A stretch of DNA of 64,000 nt from positions 125,369 to 189,368 of the forward strand of contig NW_003314375.1 of assembly GCF_000143415.4 (NCBI RefSeq), read 5' to 3'. This stretch comes from Selaginella moellendorffii. Taxonomy: Eukaryota > Streptophyta > Lycopodiopsida > Selaginellales > Selaginellaceae. The position numbers and the translations under genes were made by a program. Below are positions 22,500 through 34,088 of the stretch, in pieces. Position 1 is the stretch's first letter. Every line of letters begins with the position of its first letter. Below the pieces are notes generated by a model. It was not told where the DNA came from, did no database searches, and saw nothing but the letters and a program-made list of their open reading frames with translations.

Positions 22500-23195
22500 T
22501 ATTTAGGGTTCGTTAGAATTCACCCAGTTAAAAGAAGAATATTCAAATTAGATCATCCTCTCCATGTGGCAATGATTTACATGGGTAAGCAGCTGGTCTT
22601 CGTGGGGATGTTTGCTGCTCAGAGGACACCCTCAATTGCAATCTATAACTGTCTCCTTCTTGAGACCAAAGGAGTAGATTTCTCAAGGGTTTTGAGTGCA
22701 AGAGGGGTGCACACAATTGTGGAGTTTGCTGCCAAGAAAGCCCATCTGTGAAGGCGTAGACAAAAATAAAATTGCTTTGCTGAATTGCTTGAAAATGTGG
22801 TGCTGGTGAGCCTCAAAGCACCCTGTAGAAATCAGTGTGTGAAGCTACTTTGAAACGATCGAGAGCTGCCAGAAAAGCCCATTTTGGGTTTTAGGGGAAT
22901 CTCCAACAAACTTCCAGATGGATGCTTTGAATATATTCTAAACTATTAATTAACTTGGGATAGAAAAAGCCCAAAAGCGCATCAAGCACTGATATGGTAC
23001 TCGTATACCACCCCCGCTCGAAAACCACACGAGGCGTGGTCTTTCTCTTGCAGGTTTTAGCACAGCTCCAAAGGCAAGTCAAGAAGGCGGTAGCGCTAAT
23101 CTCGATGATAATCCTCCTCCTCCTGGTAATCGCGGAGCTCGAGCACCGAAATATTTCGGATCACCACGTCCATATTGGTTTTGGATATGTTCAAG
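22500..23195. other. Intergenic, no gene recognised
   Basis: Short frames only; none has a recognisable domain. A stretch just before 23202 shares the immediate upstream bases of tRNA-Trp (aagtaaaat). Confidence 0.4.
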
Positions 23196-23201
23196 TAAAA
23201 T

Positions 23202-23253
23202 GGATCCGTGGCGCAATGGTAGCGCGTCTGACTCCAGATCAGAAGGTTGCGTG
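23202..23253 (+). pseudogene. tRNA-Trp fragment (5' 52 nt)
   Basis: Identical to the first 52 bases of the complete tRNA-Trp at 24032 and preceded by the same aagtaaaat. The match ends after GGTTGCGTG inside the T arm, where unrelated sequence begins. The acceptor 3' strand is missing, so it cannot make a tRNA. Confidence 0.9.
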
Positions 23254-23275
23254 AATGAATCGCCTCTCCGGCGCC

Positions 23276-23993
23276 TGCGGCTCTTCAATCCACGAGAATG
23301 TGCTCGAGGAGCTCCTCGCAGCTTGCCCGCTGCTTGAGGATCTGCGTCCATATTCTTGAGCATCTGTCCAGGCTCACGGTGTCAAGTGGCAGCCTCTTGT
23401 TGGGGAGGATATTGGGGATATGGCAGGGATCCATTTTCGAAATTTTCCTAGACACCCAGTTGACTACCCTCGAGGTTGGCAACTTGTCACAGGACATCTG
23501 CCTCAGTTTCAAATCGGAGAGCCTGGAAGTCCTGAAGATCAACACCTGCTTTAAGCTCAACAGGAAATGTGACATGCTCTGGAGCTTGGAAATTTCTGGA
23601 TCCTGGGAGCTCGATAAATTGGTGAGCCTCTTCAAGCTCACGCCCACAATTACAGACCTTCACCTCCACCATCTGGACAGCATTTCCCTTCTTCTGGAGC
23701 CCTTGTTAACTTGCGAATCATCGATTTCCACTCCGGCTTGTAAGAGGTGTGTGAAACACTTGGCTCGTTGTGGTTTCCTATTTCTTAGACACCCTCTAAT
23801 CTTCTTCTTCTTGTAGGCGCTCCTAGGCCACAGCAATCCACGTAACTTGGACGCACTTGATTTCCACCTGTGGTTAACAGTTCGGGAGTCCTTTGGTGGG
23901 AACTCCACTGACGATGATAGTTCTTTCTTGAGGGACTTGTTCAGATGCCAGGGAGCCTGTAAACCTCACACGGACTGTAGGGTTTTGAATTAA
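23276..23993 (+). pseudogene. F-box/LRR (FBD-type) protein remnant
   Basis: The translated text shows leucine-rich repeats typical of plant F-box/LRR proteins: SIHENVLEELLAACPLLEDL, then LEVLKINTCFKL, then SLFKLTPTITDLHLHHLDSI. After an intron (about 23757-23817) comes ALLGHSNPRNLDALDFHLWL and VRESFGGNSTDDDSSFLRDL, then a stop at 23993. The first LRR block is in a different frame from the rest, and no F-box precedes it because the region begins at a broken tRNA. It is therefore a truncated, frameshifted copy. Confidence 0.65.
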
Positions 23994-24031
23994 AAAGAGA
24001 ATATTCTTTACATTTAAACGTAAAGTAAAAT

Positions 24032-24103
24032 GGATCCGTGGCGCAATGGTAGCGCGTCTGACTCCAGATCAGAAGGTTGCGTGTTCGAATCACGCTGGGT
24101 TCA
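24032..24103 (+). tRNA. tRNA-Trp (CCA)
   Basis: 72 nt with a full cloverleaf: acceptor GGATCCG paired to TGGGTTC with wobble, D arm GCGCAATGGTAGCGC, anticodon stem CTGA/TCAG with loop CTCCAGA (anticodon CCA), T arm GCGTGTTCGAATCACGC. Two partial copies lie at 23202-23253 and 25376-25392, on either side. Confidence 0.92.
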
Positions 24104-24150
24104 TTAGAAATTTTATCTATGCGTATTAGGGTTTTTGGAATCTGGAGAGA

Positions 24151-25326
24151 ATGGGGACGCTCGACAGGCTGCTCCAGGAGGAAATCCAGGGCGAGGCGCG
24201 GCTCCTCGATGATCCCGTACAGGACGGCGACGAGGAGAGCGCGCAGGTCGGGAGGATCATTTACAAGGCTTCATTCGAGGAGATGGAGGACCGATTTGTG
24301 AACTACGACTCTGTCCAATGGTGCTTGATCTCGCTGCTGCTAGTTCTTGCTTGGGGAGCGGGAATTCTTATGCTTCTCTACTTGCCCGTGAGGAGATCCA
24401 TCATGAGGAGCGATTTTAGATCACGAAAGCTCTATGTGACCGACAATGCGATTGTCTACAAGGTATTATTTCTTACGACTCATAAGCTTGAATTTCATTT
24501 GCTTGTTTCTAAGGTCTCGAGACCAGCTTGGTTTCCATGTTTTGGAGTGAATCGAACGGAAAAATGCCTGATGCTACCTCTCGTGACTGACGTTGTCATC
24601 GAGCAAGGTTTCGTTTTTCTTCTTTATTTTCATTCTAGGATAGAGCTTCCGGCTTGTTGGATTTTTCAAACCTTTCAAACTAAGTTCTCGGTGCGTGGTT
24701 TAGACAGTGTGATTCCCGTTCACTTTCTTCGCAGGATGCATGCAATCGGCTTTCAACCTTTCATCTCTAAGGATCGAAATTGCCGGGAGATCCAAGCCTT
24801 CTCCGAGCGACGACGTGCAGATTCAAGGACTGGCAAATCCTACGCTCTTCCGAAAAGTAAGGACTATCTTCTAGGAAAAAACGAAGAAGCAAAACCAAAC
24901 ATTCTTTCAGGTTGTGCTGATGGTTGCTTCCAGTTTGAAGCCTCTGCCTCGTCTCAATGATCACGACGTGGAAGACCTTCCTGTCCAGCCTTCCTTGAGC
25001 AAATCGAGTGCTTGGACTTGGGGCCAAGGCACTGGATTGTCTTCCTGGCAGGTTAGTATACTTGCGTATAAAAAATTCATGCATACTCTTTTTCCTTCTT
25101 TTTCTGTAGATGGGCTATTTGCCTCTCAAAGAAGAAGCTGGCTATAGCTACAGTGACAACAGCAGCGAGAAGCTCTTCGAGAAGCTTGAGGACATAAGAA
25201 ACTCTCTCAAGGTTAATTTGCATGCAAGTTTTCTTCTGATATCACATGTTCTTGTGCTATCTTTTTCATGTTTTCCAGAGAATAGAAGTTCTCGTTGAAG
25301 CTCAACAGCAATCACCAAAGCGTTGA
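24151..25326 (+). CDS. Plant-specific membrane protein of unknown function with a PH-like central region
   Basis: Six exons (24151-24462, 24514-24607, 24735-24856, 24911-25051, 25110-25211, 25279-25326) join in phase to 272 residues. The N-terminus is acidic. Two hydrophobic segments follow: VQWCLISLLLVLAWGAGILM and the adjoining LLYLPVRRSI. Then comes KLYVTDNAIVYKVSRPAWFP with CFGVNRTEKCLMLPLVTDVV, then GCMQSAFNLSSLRIEIAGRS and VQIQGLANPTLFRK. The C-terminal part ends in a coiled-coil-like tail, EKLFEKLEDIRNSLKRIEVL. The pattern resembles uncharacterised plant proteins conserved from mosses to angiosperms, whose middle part looks like a PH-type domain. That family memory is only moderate. 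The ATG is preceded by a gtattagggtttttgg telo-box-like stretch and lies 47 bp after tRNA-Trp. Confidence 0.8.
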
Positions 25327-25375
25327 ACGAAACGTACGAGGATTTGGAATCCATGTTATGTGTATAGAACAAATT

Positions 25376-25392
25376 GGATCCGTGGCGCAATG
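25376..25392 (+). pseudogene. tRNA-Trp 5' fragment (17 nt)
   Basis: Seventeen bases identical to the start of tRNA-Trp (ggatccgtggcgcaatg), 50 bp downstream of the preceding gene. Short enough that chance cannot be fully excluded, but two further copies nearby make it credible. Confidence 0.5.
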
Positions 25393-25453
25393 TTATGTTC
25401 ATGTAAGTAAATGAAAAGTTAAAACTGATTTCTTCTCACCGACCGATTTGTCT

Positions 25454-25580
25454 ATTTGTTCAATATGATAGAGCATATTTTCAATGATACGTCCTGTTTG
25501 AAATTTCGTGTCTATCATATGTTCAATGTGATAGAGCATATTTTCAATGATACTGTCTGTTTGAAATTTCGGGTCTTTCA
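25454..25580 (+). repeat. Tandem duplication of about 63 bp
   Basis: Two adjacent copies share tgttcaatatgatagagcat, attttcaatgata and ctgtttgaaatttcg, with a few substitutions. It lies about 85 bp upstream of the damaged Hint copy, so it could sit in its old promoter. Confidence 0.85.
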
Positions 25581-25662
25581 TATGCTTTTTTTGCTACTAT
25601 TTAACACCTGTTTTACAGTGTTATTGCAGACTTCAGTTTTATGTTGTGATCTTTCGTTCTAA

Positions 25663-26455
25663 ATGGCTCAAGCCAGCGCTGTCCTCTTCCTTTTCTCTTT
25701 CATTGCGTAGGACTTTCAAGAAATATTTCTCCATCTAACTTCCAAACTATCACAGGAGATGCAACTGTTCAGATGTATACAGGGGAATTTAAGTTGCTCA
25801 GTGTTGGAGACAAAGTAAATATTTGCTAGACTTTGGACTTTAATAAATATGCACAAAATTGTGCAGGTTGCAGTGGGCAACAATGCTTTCTCCGATGTGT
25901 ATGCATTCGGCCACAAGGATGCCGACGCCATTTCGGAGTTTTTCCAAGTGCACAGCGCTTCAAACATGCTGGAGCTCACTGCTGGCCACTTTGTTCCTGT
26001 TGACATCAAGGGAAACCTCGTGTACAAGAGAGCTGAGGATCTCAAGGTCGGAGACTCTCTCTGGGAATCATCCCAAATCACTGGTAAGGAAAGAAAGAAC
26101 TTTCATTTCTATTAACAATTTGATACTTCCAGAAATCTCCAAGGTTGAGAAGCTCGGTCTCTACAACCCACTCACTCTCTCCGGCAACATTATGGTTAAC
26201 AACGTTCTAGCATCGGCTCACAGCGAGTGGTTCTTGGATTCCATCTTTGATGCCGTCGGTGCAACCGAGTACCTGCCATATGCATACCAGGCGGTGCTTG
26301 CTCCAGTTCGCGCCATCTACAACATCGTCGGCAAGGAAATCTATGCAAAGGGCTATGGCGCCATTGATTCCTGCGTCAACGTTGCTGAGTTTGGAACGAA
26401 GTACGCAGGAAGCGTTTCTGCAATTGCCGGACTTGTGCTGGCCTCGAAGGCGTAG
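25663..26455 (+). pseudogene. Hint-domain paralogue lacking signal peptide end and catalytic Cys
   Basis: Exons 2-4 (25756-25814, 25867-26083, 26133-26455) are intact and about 90% identical in protein to the gene at 20,264. They include VYAFGHKDADAISEFFQVHS, the LELTAGHFVPV motif and YNPLTLSGNIMVNNVLAS. Exon 1 starts with the same MAQA, but about 50 bp are deleted between TTCATTGC and the splice donor GTAGGACTT. This removes the second half of the signal peptide and the whole GCFPG motif with the nucleophilic Cys. Splicing at the surviving donor puts exon 2 out of frame; reading through meets TAG at once. Exon 2 also lacks nine bases in frame (FMREL reduced to LL). The late exons remain open, so inactivation looks recent. 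Confidence 0.8.
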
Positions 26456-26469
26456 ACAAAGCAGACGTA

Positions 26470-29025
26470 AATAATCGAAGTAAATGTGAGTGAATTTCGT
26501 TGCTGTTAAGCAAAGCTGTGTAAGCTCTCTATCCGGTAGCTTGGGTTCGAAGCCAGGGATGACTAGCATCCAGTGTGCGCTAATTTTCCCCAAGCTGCTG
26601 CTAACATATTGATATTCTTTTTCGTAGCTCGTCCTGGGCTGGAGACGTACGGAGCAGCATTTGGATGTGTGGAAGCGATGAGATAGATTTAAGAGCAAAA
26701 GAGTTGTCATGCCTGGAAGCGGGATGAGAGAAGCCATCAAACTCAAGCATGCACACCCTTGAGCCTCTCTTTTGTTTGGGTGGCAAAAAAGTGGCCATGA
26801 GGAATGTAAGTTATGACTAACTCCTTCGAAAATGCCACGGCAACGAGATGGCAATATCCACAGAGCCGTAGGAGCCAAAGAGAGCGATGTAAGCCAGTCT
26901 GGATCAAGAACATGGACTGGTGTTTGTAGCTAACAGAATACCCAGGTCCAAAGAGGAAAGATGTTCCAAAAGTGACAGTGCATCCTGGTTGCAAAGAGAA
27001 CTTGCAACAGGCTTGTCCTGTTGTGGTGATGTTTGTCGCTGCGTGTTGAGAAGAATGTCACGGCCTTGTGTCCCAAAGATGGTGTGAAGTGAAACCTGAA
27101 AAAGTTATGAAAGTGATCAGGGTATCAGAATGGGCAACGCCCTTGGAAGTGACTGAATGGTGAAAGTATGGAATGAAAATTTTAGAACCTTGAGAAAAAC
27201 TTGGAGAAAGCATGAGTTTCAGGGACGAGCAAGATTAATGCAACCTCAAGACTGGAAACCCCAACTCAAATGAAGCCACGTGATCTTAAAAAGAAGAAGA
27301 AAAGTGAAAGAACAAAGCAGAAAAGAAAATTCACTAAAGCCGACTGGATTTTGCTGCTCACTTAGAAGAGAGTGGTTGAACAAGGGTTGCTCAGTCCCAG
27401 TAGGCTGAGAAATCCAGTGAGCTGGAGACTTGTCCAGCCTCTTTCTCGATTCTAGCACCACTTGAGGAGTCACAGGAGACACCCACAGAGGACCAGACAG
27501 TGGTCACGAAGAGTTTGGATGCATTGCATGCAAGTTTTGACATGGATGATCATGAGGCTAGAGTTTGTGATACACTTGTTGTGGAGGGCAGTTTTTGAGG
27601 AGGCTGATGAGTTCATTTATGCAGATGCAAAGGAATTGATGTTGGTTGTTGGTTCTTCAGTTATAGGCATTTACCACAGCTGTGGGGTTCTTCAGCTATA
27701 AGTATCTACTATAGCCCGTGGGGGATTTGACAATACAATGTCAATAGCCGTTGACAAGAATATTTTAAGAATATTCTAGCACACTAAGAAAATATTTTGT
27801 TAAGATTTTAGAAAATTAATAATTTTAAAAATATTTAGATTTGTGTAAACTATCAGTATCTAGTAGCAATACTTGCTATTTAATAGAGGTTTTGCCTTAT
27901 CAACTCATTTAAAGAAGAAATTATTATTTTAATATTTAATAATTAGTATTTATACTAATTATTTAAGCAAGCATCCTCTAATTTATAATGTATATTTATA
28001 TTTAATTTATTATTATTACATAAAATCCCTATTATAAGAAATGTCATATGTTATTTTAGATGTAATTTATAAATAAAAATTATTTATCTTATATTAAATT
28101 TGAATACAATACTAATATCTAATTCTTTTTCAATGTCATGAACACCTTATGTTAAGATATTGCAAGGTGATGAATCTGAAGTTTAACATTTGGATCCATC
28201 CCAAGAAGCATACAATATACAAAATATATATTAAAAGTTTGATATTGAAAAAAGTATGCAGAAGTGCAATTTAGAATTGGTTGATTATGATGTTGTAAAC
28301 CTTCATTTAAAATATCAATTCTATAATTGAGAACTATATTCTCGTGATGACAATATTGCTACTTGATGTTGACACTTTTAGCTTCCACCTTCAACTGTAA
28401 TGCTTTTGAGTATATTGCCTTTGTTTCCTTTGATCAAGTATTTATAATTTTCATACATTTTTTATTTTTTATTTTTTATTTTTGGATCTTTTTGAGAATA
28501 GTGTACTATAAAGTGTTTTCTTCAAATTTAAAGCCTGCTTCAACTAAAGTCTAAAGTTCCATATTTGTCAAATTTACCTTTTTTTCAATTGGCTATGTAT
28601 GTTTTGGTTTTTGGATAATTTGTGTTACAAGAGACCATGTATGCAGAACTTTTATTAGACAAAACCATATAAACTGATCATAGAGGATGACTATATTATT
28701 GTTATCCCCAAAAAATAAAATGTTGGAGTGCATAGGGTTCCTATGGTAATCTATTTACCATATAATTTTCCTCCAATCTAGACAAGATACTTGACTGTAG
28801 ATCCTACTCCAGGTCGACATATAACCCACTCAATCTTATGAAACTTTTATTCTTTAACTTGGAAGCACTTAAGCTCTTGGTTGCTTAGAAGCACTAGTCC
28901 TCTTTGTTCTCTAGTACCATACTCATATTTGGGATGGTGCAAATCTATTAGTTGCATCGATTCACTTACTTGTCATTTCCTTCTGATAGTTTCAAAGATT
29001 CAAAGGTTTTATTGTAGATCAAATT
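26470..29025. other. Intergenic, no gene recognised; AT-rich from 27,700
   Basis: Short frames at 27246-27701 lack recognisable domains. From about 27,720 the sequence becomes strongly AT-rich with no coding potential. Nothing further is supported. Confidence 0.45.
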
Positions 29026-29031
29026 CCTATG

Positions 29032-30340
29032 AGACACAAATTCCTAAACCCCAAAGTGGAGCTAAAAGGGTGCCACATGGTAGTGGTTGAGATAGAAGCT
29101 AAACGAGTGTAACACGTTTGGACTAAAAAACTACGACTCGAAAAGTCGAGAGCGGGAGTGGAACTCCCAAGGAAGTGTTTGAGGAATGAGTACGAAGTAA
29201 GCAATAAATGAGTTTCTCAAAAAGGGATACAAAAGGACCAACACATGACACGTGGAAGAGTCCAAGATGGACCCGAGATGGAGTCCGAAATGGATCTGAG
29301 ATGGAGTCTGAGATGGACCTGAGATGGAGTCCGAGATGGAACCAAGACCGAGACCGAGACCGAGTTCGAGTTCGAAATCGAGACCAAGACTAAGTTCGAG
29401 TCTGAGTTCAAATACTAATACAGGTTGTTGGGTGAAAGCACAAAGTGATCGTCCCCCAAGGGAGCTGCAGGGGGTTCCAAAAGCATAGTAGGGAGAGTGT
29501 GGGGGTTAGACCCTAGTGGAGCTAGTTTGGCCTAGGAAGGCTATACCCAGGTGTTGGGTGATGAGATAACCACTGGGAAGTCCAAGACTAAAGTGAATAC
29601 GAACTGACAAAGTGGGGTAGCTTAGTAAAGTTTTCAAGAGCTAGCTCTAGTTCCCCTGGGAGATCAAATGGTTAATACTCCCAGTCCAAACATGGGTGGC
29701 ATTACCTACTTGGATACCTAGTGTGGCTCAATGGAACCTCGCTCTAGCCTTATGACTAAAGCACCCAAAGGTAGAAGGTGGGGAGAGTACCCATGAGGCC
29801 TATGTAGGGCCACAGTCTTCCAAAATGTTGTCCTAGAGTCTCAGATGGTGGAAAAAAAGAGGAGCAGTCCTCTGGTGTAGTGACTAAAGATGTGGTCACA
29901 TGGTGAGGAAGTCCCAAAGAACAAGGGGATTTAGTGGTTGAGCCTGTGAGCCTTGATCCAGTGGCAGTGTTGGCAAACACAACCATGGGCAAAGAGGGAC
30001 TTGGTGGGGACCGAAAAAGAGAGATTGGGGAAGGTTATTCCCTATGTCTGTAGGCATCTTAAGGATGCTAAAGAGTGGATCTAGGATGACCACTCATGGA
30101 CGGATGGCCTGGTCTTTGAGAGATGGGACTGTGATGCAAGTGGTGTTGGACCACTAGTATAGTAAAGGTGAATAAGCATGGCCTTAGCCTAACAGGCTGA
30201 TATGTTAGTGGTACCTTTGGGTGCTAGTCATGGGATTAGGCACATAAAGCACTTGGACCAAATGCAAAAGTTGAATGGTAGGGATGCCATTCTTGGGGCT
30301 AGCAAGCCCGAAGTCCAGATAAGACTTATGGAGGTTGTGG
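29032..30340 (+). repeat. Dispersed repeat, copy A (about 1.3 kb)
   Basis: Collinear with 32578-34362. Shared landmarks in order are gagacacaaat.cctaa.ccccaaagtggag, aacacgtttggactaaaa, gggagtggaactcccaa, a satellite of gagatggacccg/gagtcc units, atactaatacag, ttgggtgaaagc.caaag, atcgtcccccaag, gggggttccaaaagt, and finally gacttatggaggttgtg. No long open frame or terminal repeat was found. The type of element is unresolved. Confidence 0.75.
29258..29412 (+). repeat. 12-bp/6-bp satellite inside repeat copy A
   Basis: Tandem gagatggacccg/gagatggagtcc units pass into gagacc/gagttc hexamers. The long Met-Asp-Pro-Arg or Ser-Asp frames over it are artefacts of the repeat. Confidence 0.85.
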
Positions 30341-30344
30341 GATA

Positions 30345-32480
30345 GGATAGAAATCACCAAGTCATTCCAACAAGCTTCAAATAGAGATACATGTTTAGAG
30401 TTGCTTATTTTTGCTAGCCACATCACATGGTAATTCTTAATAAGATTTATTGTTAGAATTTGGGTAGCAACTATTTCAAAACTCATCTATAATAGAAAGA
30501 AAATTAACAAAAAAGATCAATGCTAATACTTGCTCACTTGATAAATAACTAAAGTCCCCCAATATGGAAAATGAATAAACCATCATACCAACCAAGTCTA
30601 TAGTTCTAGAATTGCTTTCTCATAAGCATTACCTTTAGCCCACCATAAGCTTATAAACTTATATTGCTTTTATGCATCTTCTAAAGTGTTTACAATCTCT
30701 AGTACAACTACTTATGCTCATTTATAGTATATATGGTTTTAACCCTTTATCCTATGATGATTTACCATATGATAACTATGAAGCGGAGCCTAAACCTTTC
30801 ATGTGCCATGTATTATATACCACATGTCCAAAGGACAGTAGTGCAACGAGTTTCAAGGCTTTGGGCCACTAAATGAAAGAATGGAGCCAAACTTCTAAGC
30901 ATGGAGCCAAGGAACGAAGGCACTAGAGCACGGAATGACTCCCAAGTGTACAACCCAAGGAGCGAAGGGACAGGAGCATGGAGTGATTTAGAACAGTCTT
31001 AGAGCATTTAGCATCCCAATGCTAGAACCAGTACATATAACGAAGTCAAACAGAGTTTGATGCTATTTTAGCATACCAGTTGCCTAATGTAAAGATATGG
31101 GTACTCCATCAACTAGCATAATATGGAACTTAGGCTTAGACCCAAACGGATGCAGAACAAAGACAAGTATGCAAGCGAGAGTTAAACTATGCCTCAGGTT
31201 GGTCAGCCATGCCCGACATACCCACTATCCTCTACTATACATTTAAAACCCCCCACAGCCTACCCCTCCCTGGTGAGGAACACACGCTTTGAGCTTTCAC
31301 CTTTAGCTACCCTTAATATTAGGAGTTAGTTTCTGGGATAAGTTTAAAACTTATTAAATATGGAATGTCCCTAGATTGCGAATTTGGATACAGAATGAAC
31401 ACTATTGTGTTTAGAACAATCTCTACATTCTGGAGATATGCCAAATTAGCAAATCTAGACACTTTCCATAAATAGCATTTGGGACTAGAATAAGACTAAC
31501 ACAAAGGGCATAATAGTGAAGGTGTTTGGTAGACATGGTAAATTATCATCCAGCAATATTGAGGGATTAATCTCAATATGCAAAAGTTCTTGTCATTAGC
31601 CAATGTAAAACATAACGAGACGGGAACTCCTTACCCGGCTAAGTATGTTTAATTAATAGTATATAGGAATTCCGTCCTTATGCTTGTCCGGTCTAAATAC
31701 ACTCGAAATACCTAGTTAACTCCACTAGCATAAGAAGGATTGATAAAGGGTCTAGCAATATCGACCTTCTGCCGTCATAGTAGTAAGGAAAGAATATTTG
31801 AAAGGATTAGCTAATAAGTAACTTTCGATAGTCGAAGTCACATTCACAACATCATCACAATATTTAACTTAAATGCATTTCTCCATATGTCTATATACAC
31901 TTTGCTCCCAATGGAAAAGGCAACTCCTCTCTTGGCCGACTAAAACTTGTTTGGCTAATAGCTCACTAATTTATTTGCGCTTCATCATTCATGAAACCAT
32001 AAAACATTAGTGGTGTTGAAGATCTTGTTTCAACTTGGTATATTTTCTTCAACAATGTCCAAAAAAGAACTTGAGTTGGTGTGTCTTTTCCTTTCATCTC
32101 ATAAACAGCTATCATCATCAAAGATTGTGCTTTTTTATAAAATACATTATTAATATAAGAGTTGAATAAATATATATTTATTTTGAATCATACATAATGA
32201 CAATTATTGTAGACCATTCGGGAATTTTGTGTTTATGATCAAAGCACACCCAAGAGTATTGCAAATCCATATTTAGCTGCATTTACTTAACGAGATCAAC
32301 TCCAAGTCCAATACCATCCACTGATATTTTGTAAACATGATATTATTTTTCAACTTCAACTTATAGACTTTAGTACCTCAAAAATAGATCCACTATCTAT
32401 ATGTCTTTTTATATCTACATTTTTTATTGAGTCTGCCATTAAAGAGCTTGCTATTGCCAAGGATGCATATGGCTCTATAA
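30345..32480. other. Repeat-derived intergenic DNA, no gene recognised
   Basis: No protein-like frame. 31070-31270 resembles 3640-3810 (first-person match on a tagcataatatggaacttag-like core and an acatttaaaacc end), consistent with an old dispersed repeat. The rest is unassigned. Confidence 0.4.
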
Positions 32481-32807
32481 ACAACTAAAGAGAATGATTT
32501 ATAAAGTTTAAATATAGAGGTAAAGTGCTAATGAATAAGAGTGCACCTTTTTTTTGAATCGGTTAAAGGCTTTAGTGTGAGACACAAATCCCTAAGCCCC
32601 AAAGTGGAGCCAAAAGGGTGCCACGTGGTAGTGGCTGAAGGGAAAGCCAAATGAGCGTAACACGTTTGGACTAAAAGCTTTAACTCAAAAGGTCGAGAGT
32701 AGGAGTGGAACTCCCAACAAAAGGCTCGAGGAACGAGCACAAAGCGAGCAATAAGTGAGTCTCTAAAAAAGGGACACAAGAGGACCATTACATGACATAT
32801 GAAAGTG

Positions 32808-33236
32808 TCCAAGATGGAGTCCGAGATGGACCCGAGAAAGAGTTCAAGATGGACCCGAGATGAACCCGAGATGGAGTCCGAGATGGACCCGAGATAGAGT
32901 CCGAAATAGAGTCCGAGATGGAGTTTGAGATGGACCCAAGATGGAGTCTGAGATGGAGTCTGAGATAGACCCGAGATGGAGTCCAAGATGGAGTCTGAAA
33001 TGGACCCGAGGTGGAGTCTGAGATGGAGCCAAGATGGAGCCGAGATGCAGCCTGAGATAGAGACTGAGATGGAACCGGGACTGAGACTGAGACCGAGACC
33101 AAGACTGAGACCGAGTCCGAGTCCGAGTCCGAGACCAAGACCGAGTCCAAATCCGAGTCCAAGACCGAGACTAAGACCAAGTTCAAGTCCGAGTCCCGAG
33201 TCCTCAGTCCGAGTCCGAGTCCGAATACTAATACAG
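32808..33236 (+). repeat. Expanded 12-bp/6-bp satellite inside repeat copy B
   Basis: Tandem gagatggagtcc/gagatggacccg dodecamers for about 250 bp, then gagacc/gagtcc hexamers. The predicted Gly-Leu or Ser-Asp repeat proteins across it are not real genes. Confidence 0.9.
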
Positions 33237-33889
33237 ACAGTTGGGTGAAAGCCCAAAGCAATCGTCCCCCAAGCAGGGGGGAGGGGGCGCTGTAGGGGGT
33301 TCCAAAAGTATGTAGGGGTTGGAGCCCAGTGGAGCCAATTTAACTAGGAAAGGCCAGTTTGGCCCAGGAAGGCTGTACTCAGGTGTTGAGTGATGAGTTG
33401 GGAAGTCCAAGACTAGAGTGAATATAGACCGACAAGCGGGGTAGCTTGGTGAAGTGTTCAAGAGCCGGCTCTAGTTCCCCCGGGAGATCAAATGGTCAAT
33501 GTTCCCAATCCAATTGTGGGAGGCACTACCTACTTGGATACCTGGTGTGGTTTAATGGAACCTCGCTCTAAACCCATGGCTAGAGCACCCAAAGGCAGAA
33601 GGCGGGGAGAGTACCCATGAGGCTCGCGTAGGGCCACAGTGTTCCAAAATGTTATCCTAGAGTCCCGAATGGTGGAAAGGAAGAGGAATAGTCCTCTGGT
33701 GTAGTGACCAAGGATGTGGTCACATGACAAGGAAGTCTTAGAGAACAAAGGGACTTAGTGGTCGGACCTCTGGGCCTTGGTCCAATGATAGTGTTAGCAA
33801 ACACGGCCATGGACAGAAAAGGACTTGGTGAGGATTGGAAAAAACATGTTGGGGAAAACTATTTCCTATATCTACGGGCATCCTAAAGA

Positions 33890-34088
33890 TGTGTAAGCTC
33901 CTGAGTTTGGACTTCCCGAGAGGTCACCCAGCCCAGTACTATTCAAACCCAAGGACGCTTAACCCCAAATATCCCAAGACCCTTAACCGATTGGAAAAGG
34001 GGGTGCACTCTTATTCATGGGCCCTTTCCCTCTATATTTGAACCCCTATGGATCGTCTCTCGAGTCGTTCCCTTTGGTTGCTTATAAG
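33890..34088 (+). mobile_element. Short insertion with target-site duplication, nested in repeat copy B
   Basis: Repeat copy A reads straight through this point, while copy B is interrupted by about 195 bp flanked by aagatg on each side (33885-33892 and about 34086-34092). The insert resembles 4130-4260 and the inverse of 34650-34870. It has no coding capacity, so it looks like a non-autonomous element or a solo-LTR fragment. Confidence 0.6.

Noticed and set aside
26207-26878. 223-codon minus-strand frame
   Set aside because: Runs opposite to the last exon of the second Hint copy and into non-coding DNA; no recognisable domain.
29217-29411. Possible CRISPR-like or direct-repeat array
   Set aside because: Units are contiguous without unique spacers, in a eukaryotic context; it is an ordinary satellite.
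32528-33261. Long minus-strand frames rich in Gly-Leu or Ser-Asp (up to 242 codons)
   Set aside because: They lie wholly over the 12-bp/6-bp satellite; any frame of such a repeat stays open without being a gene.
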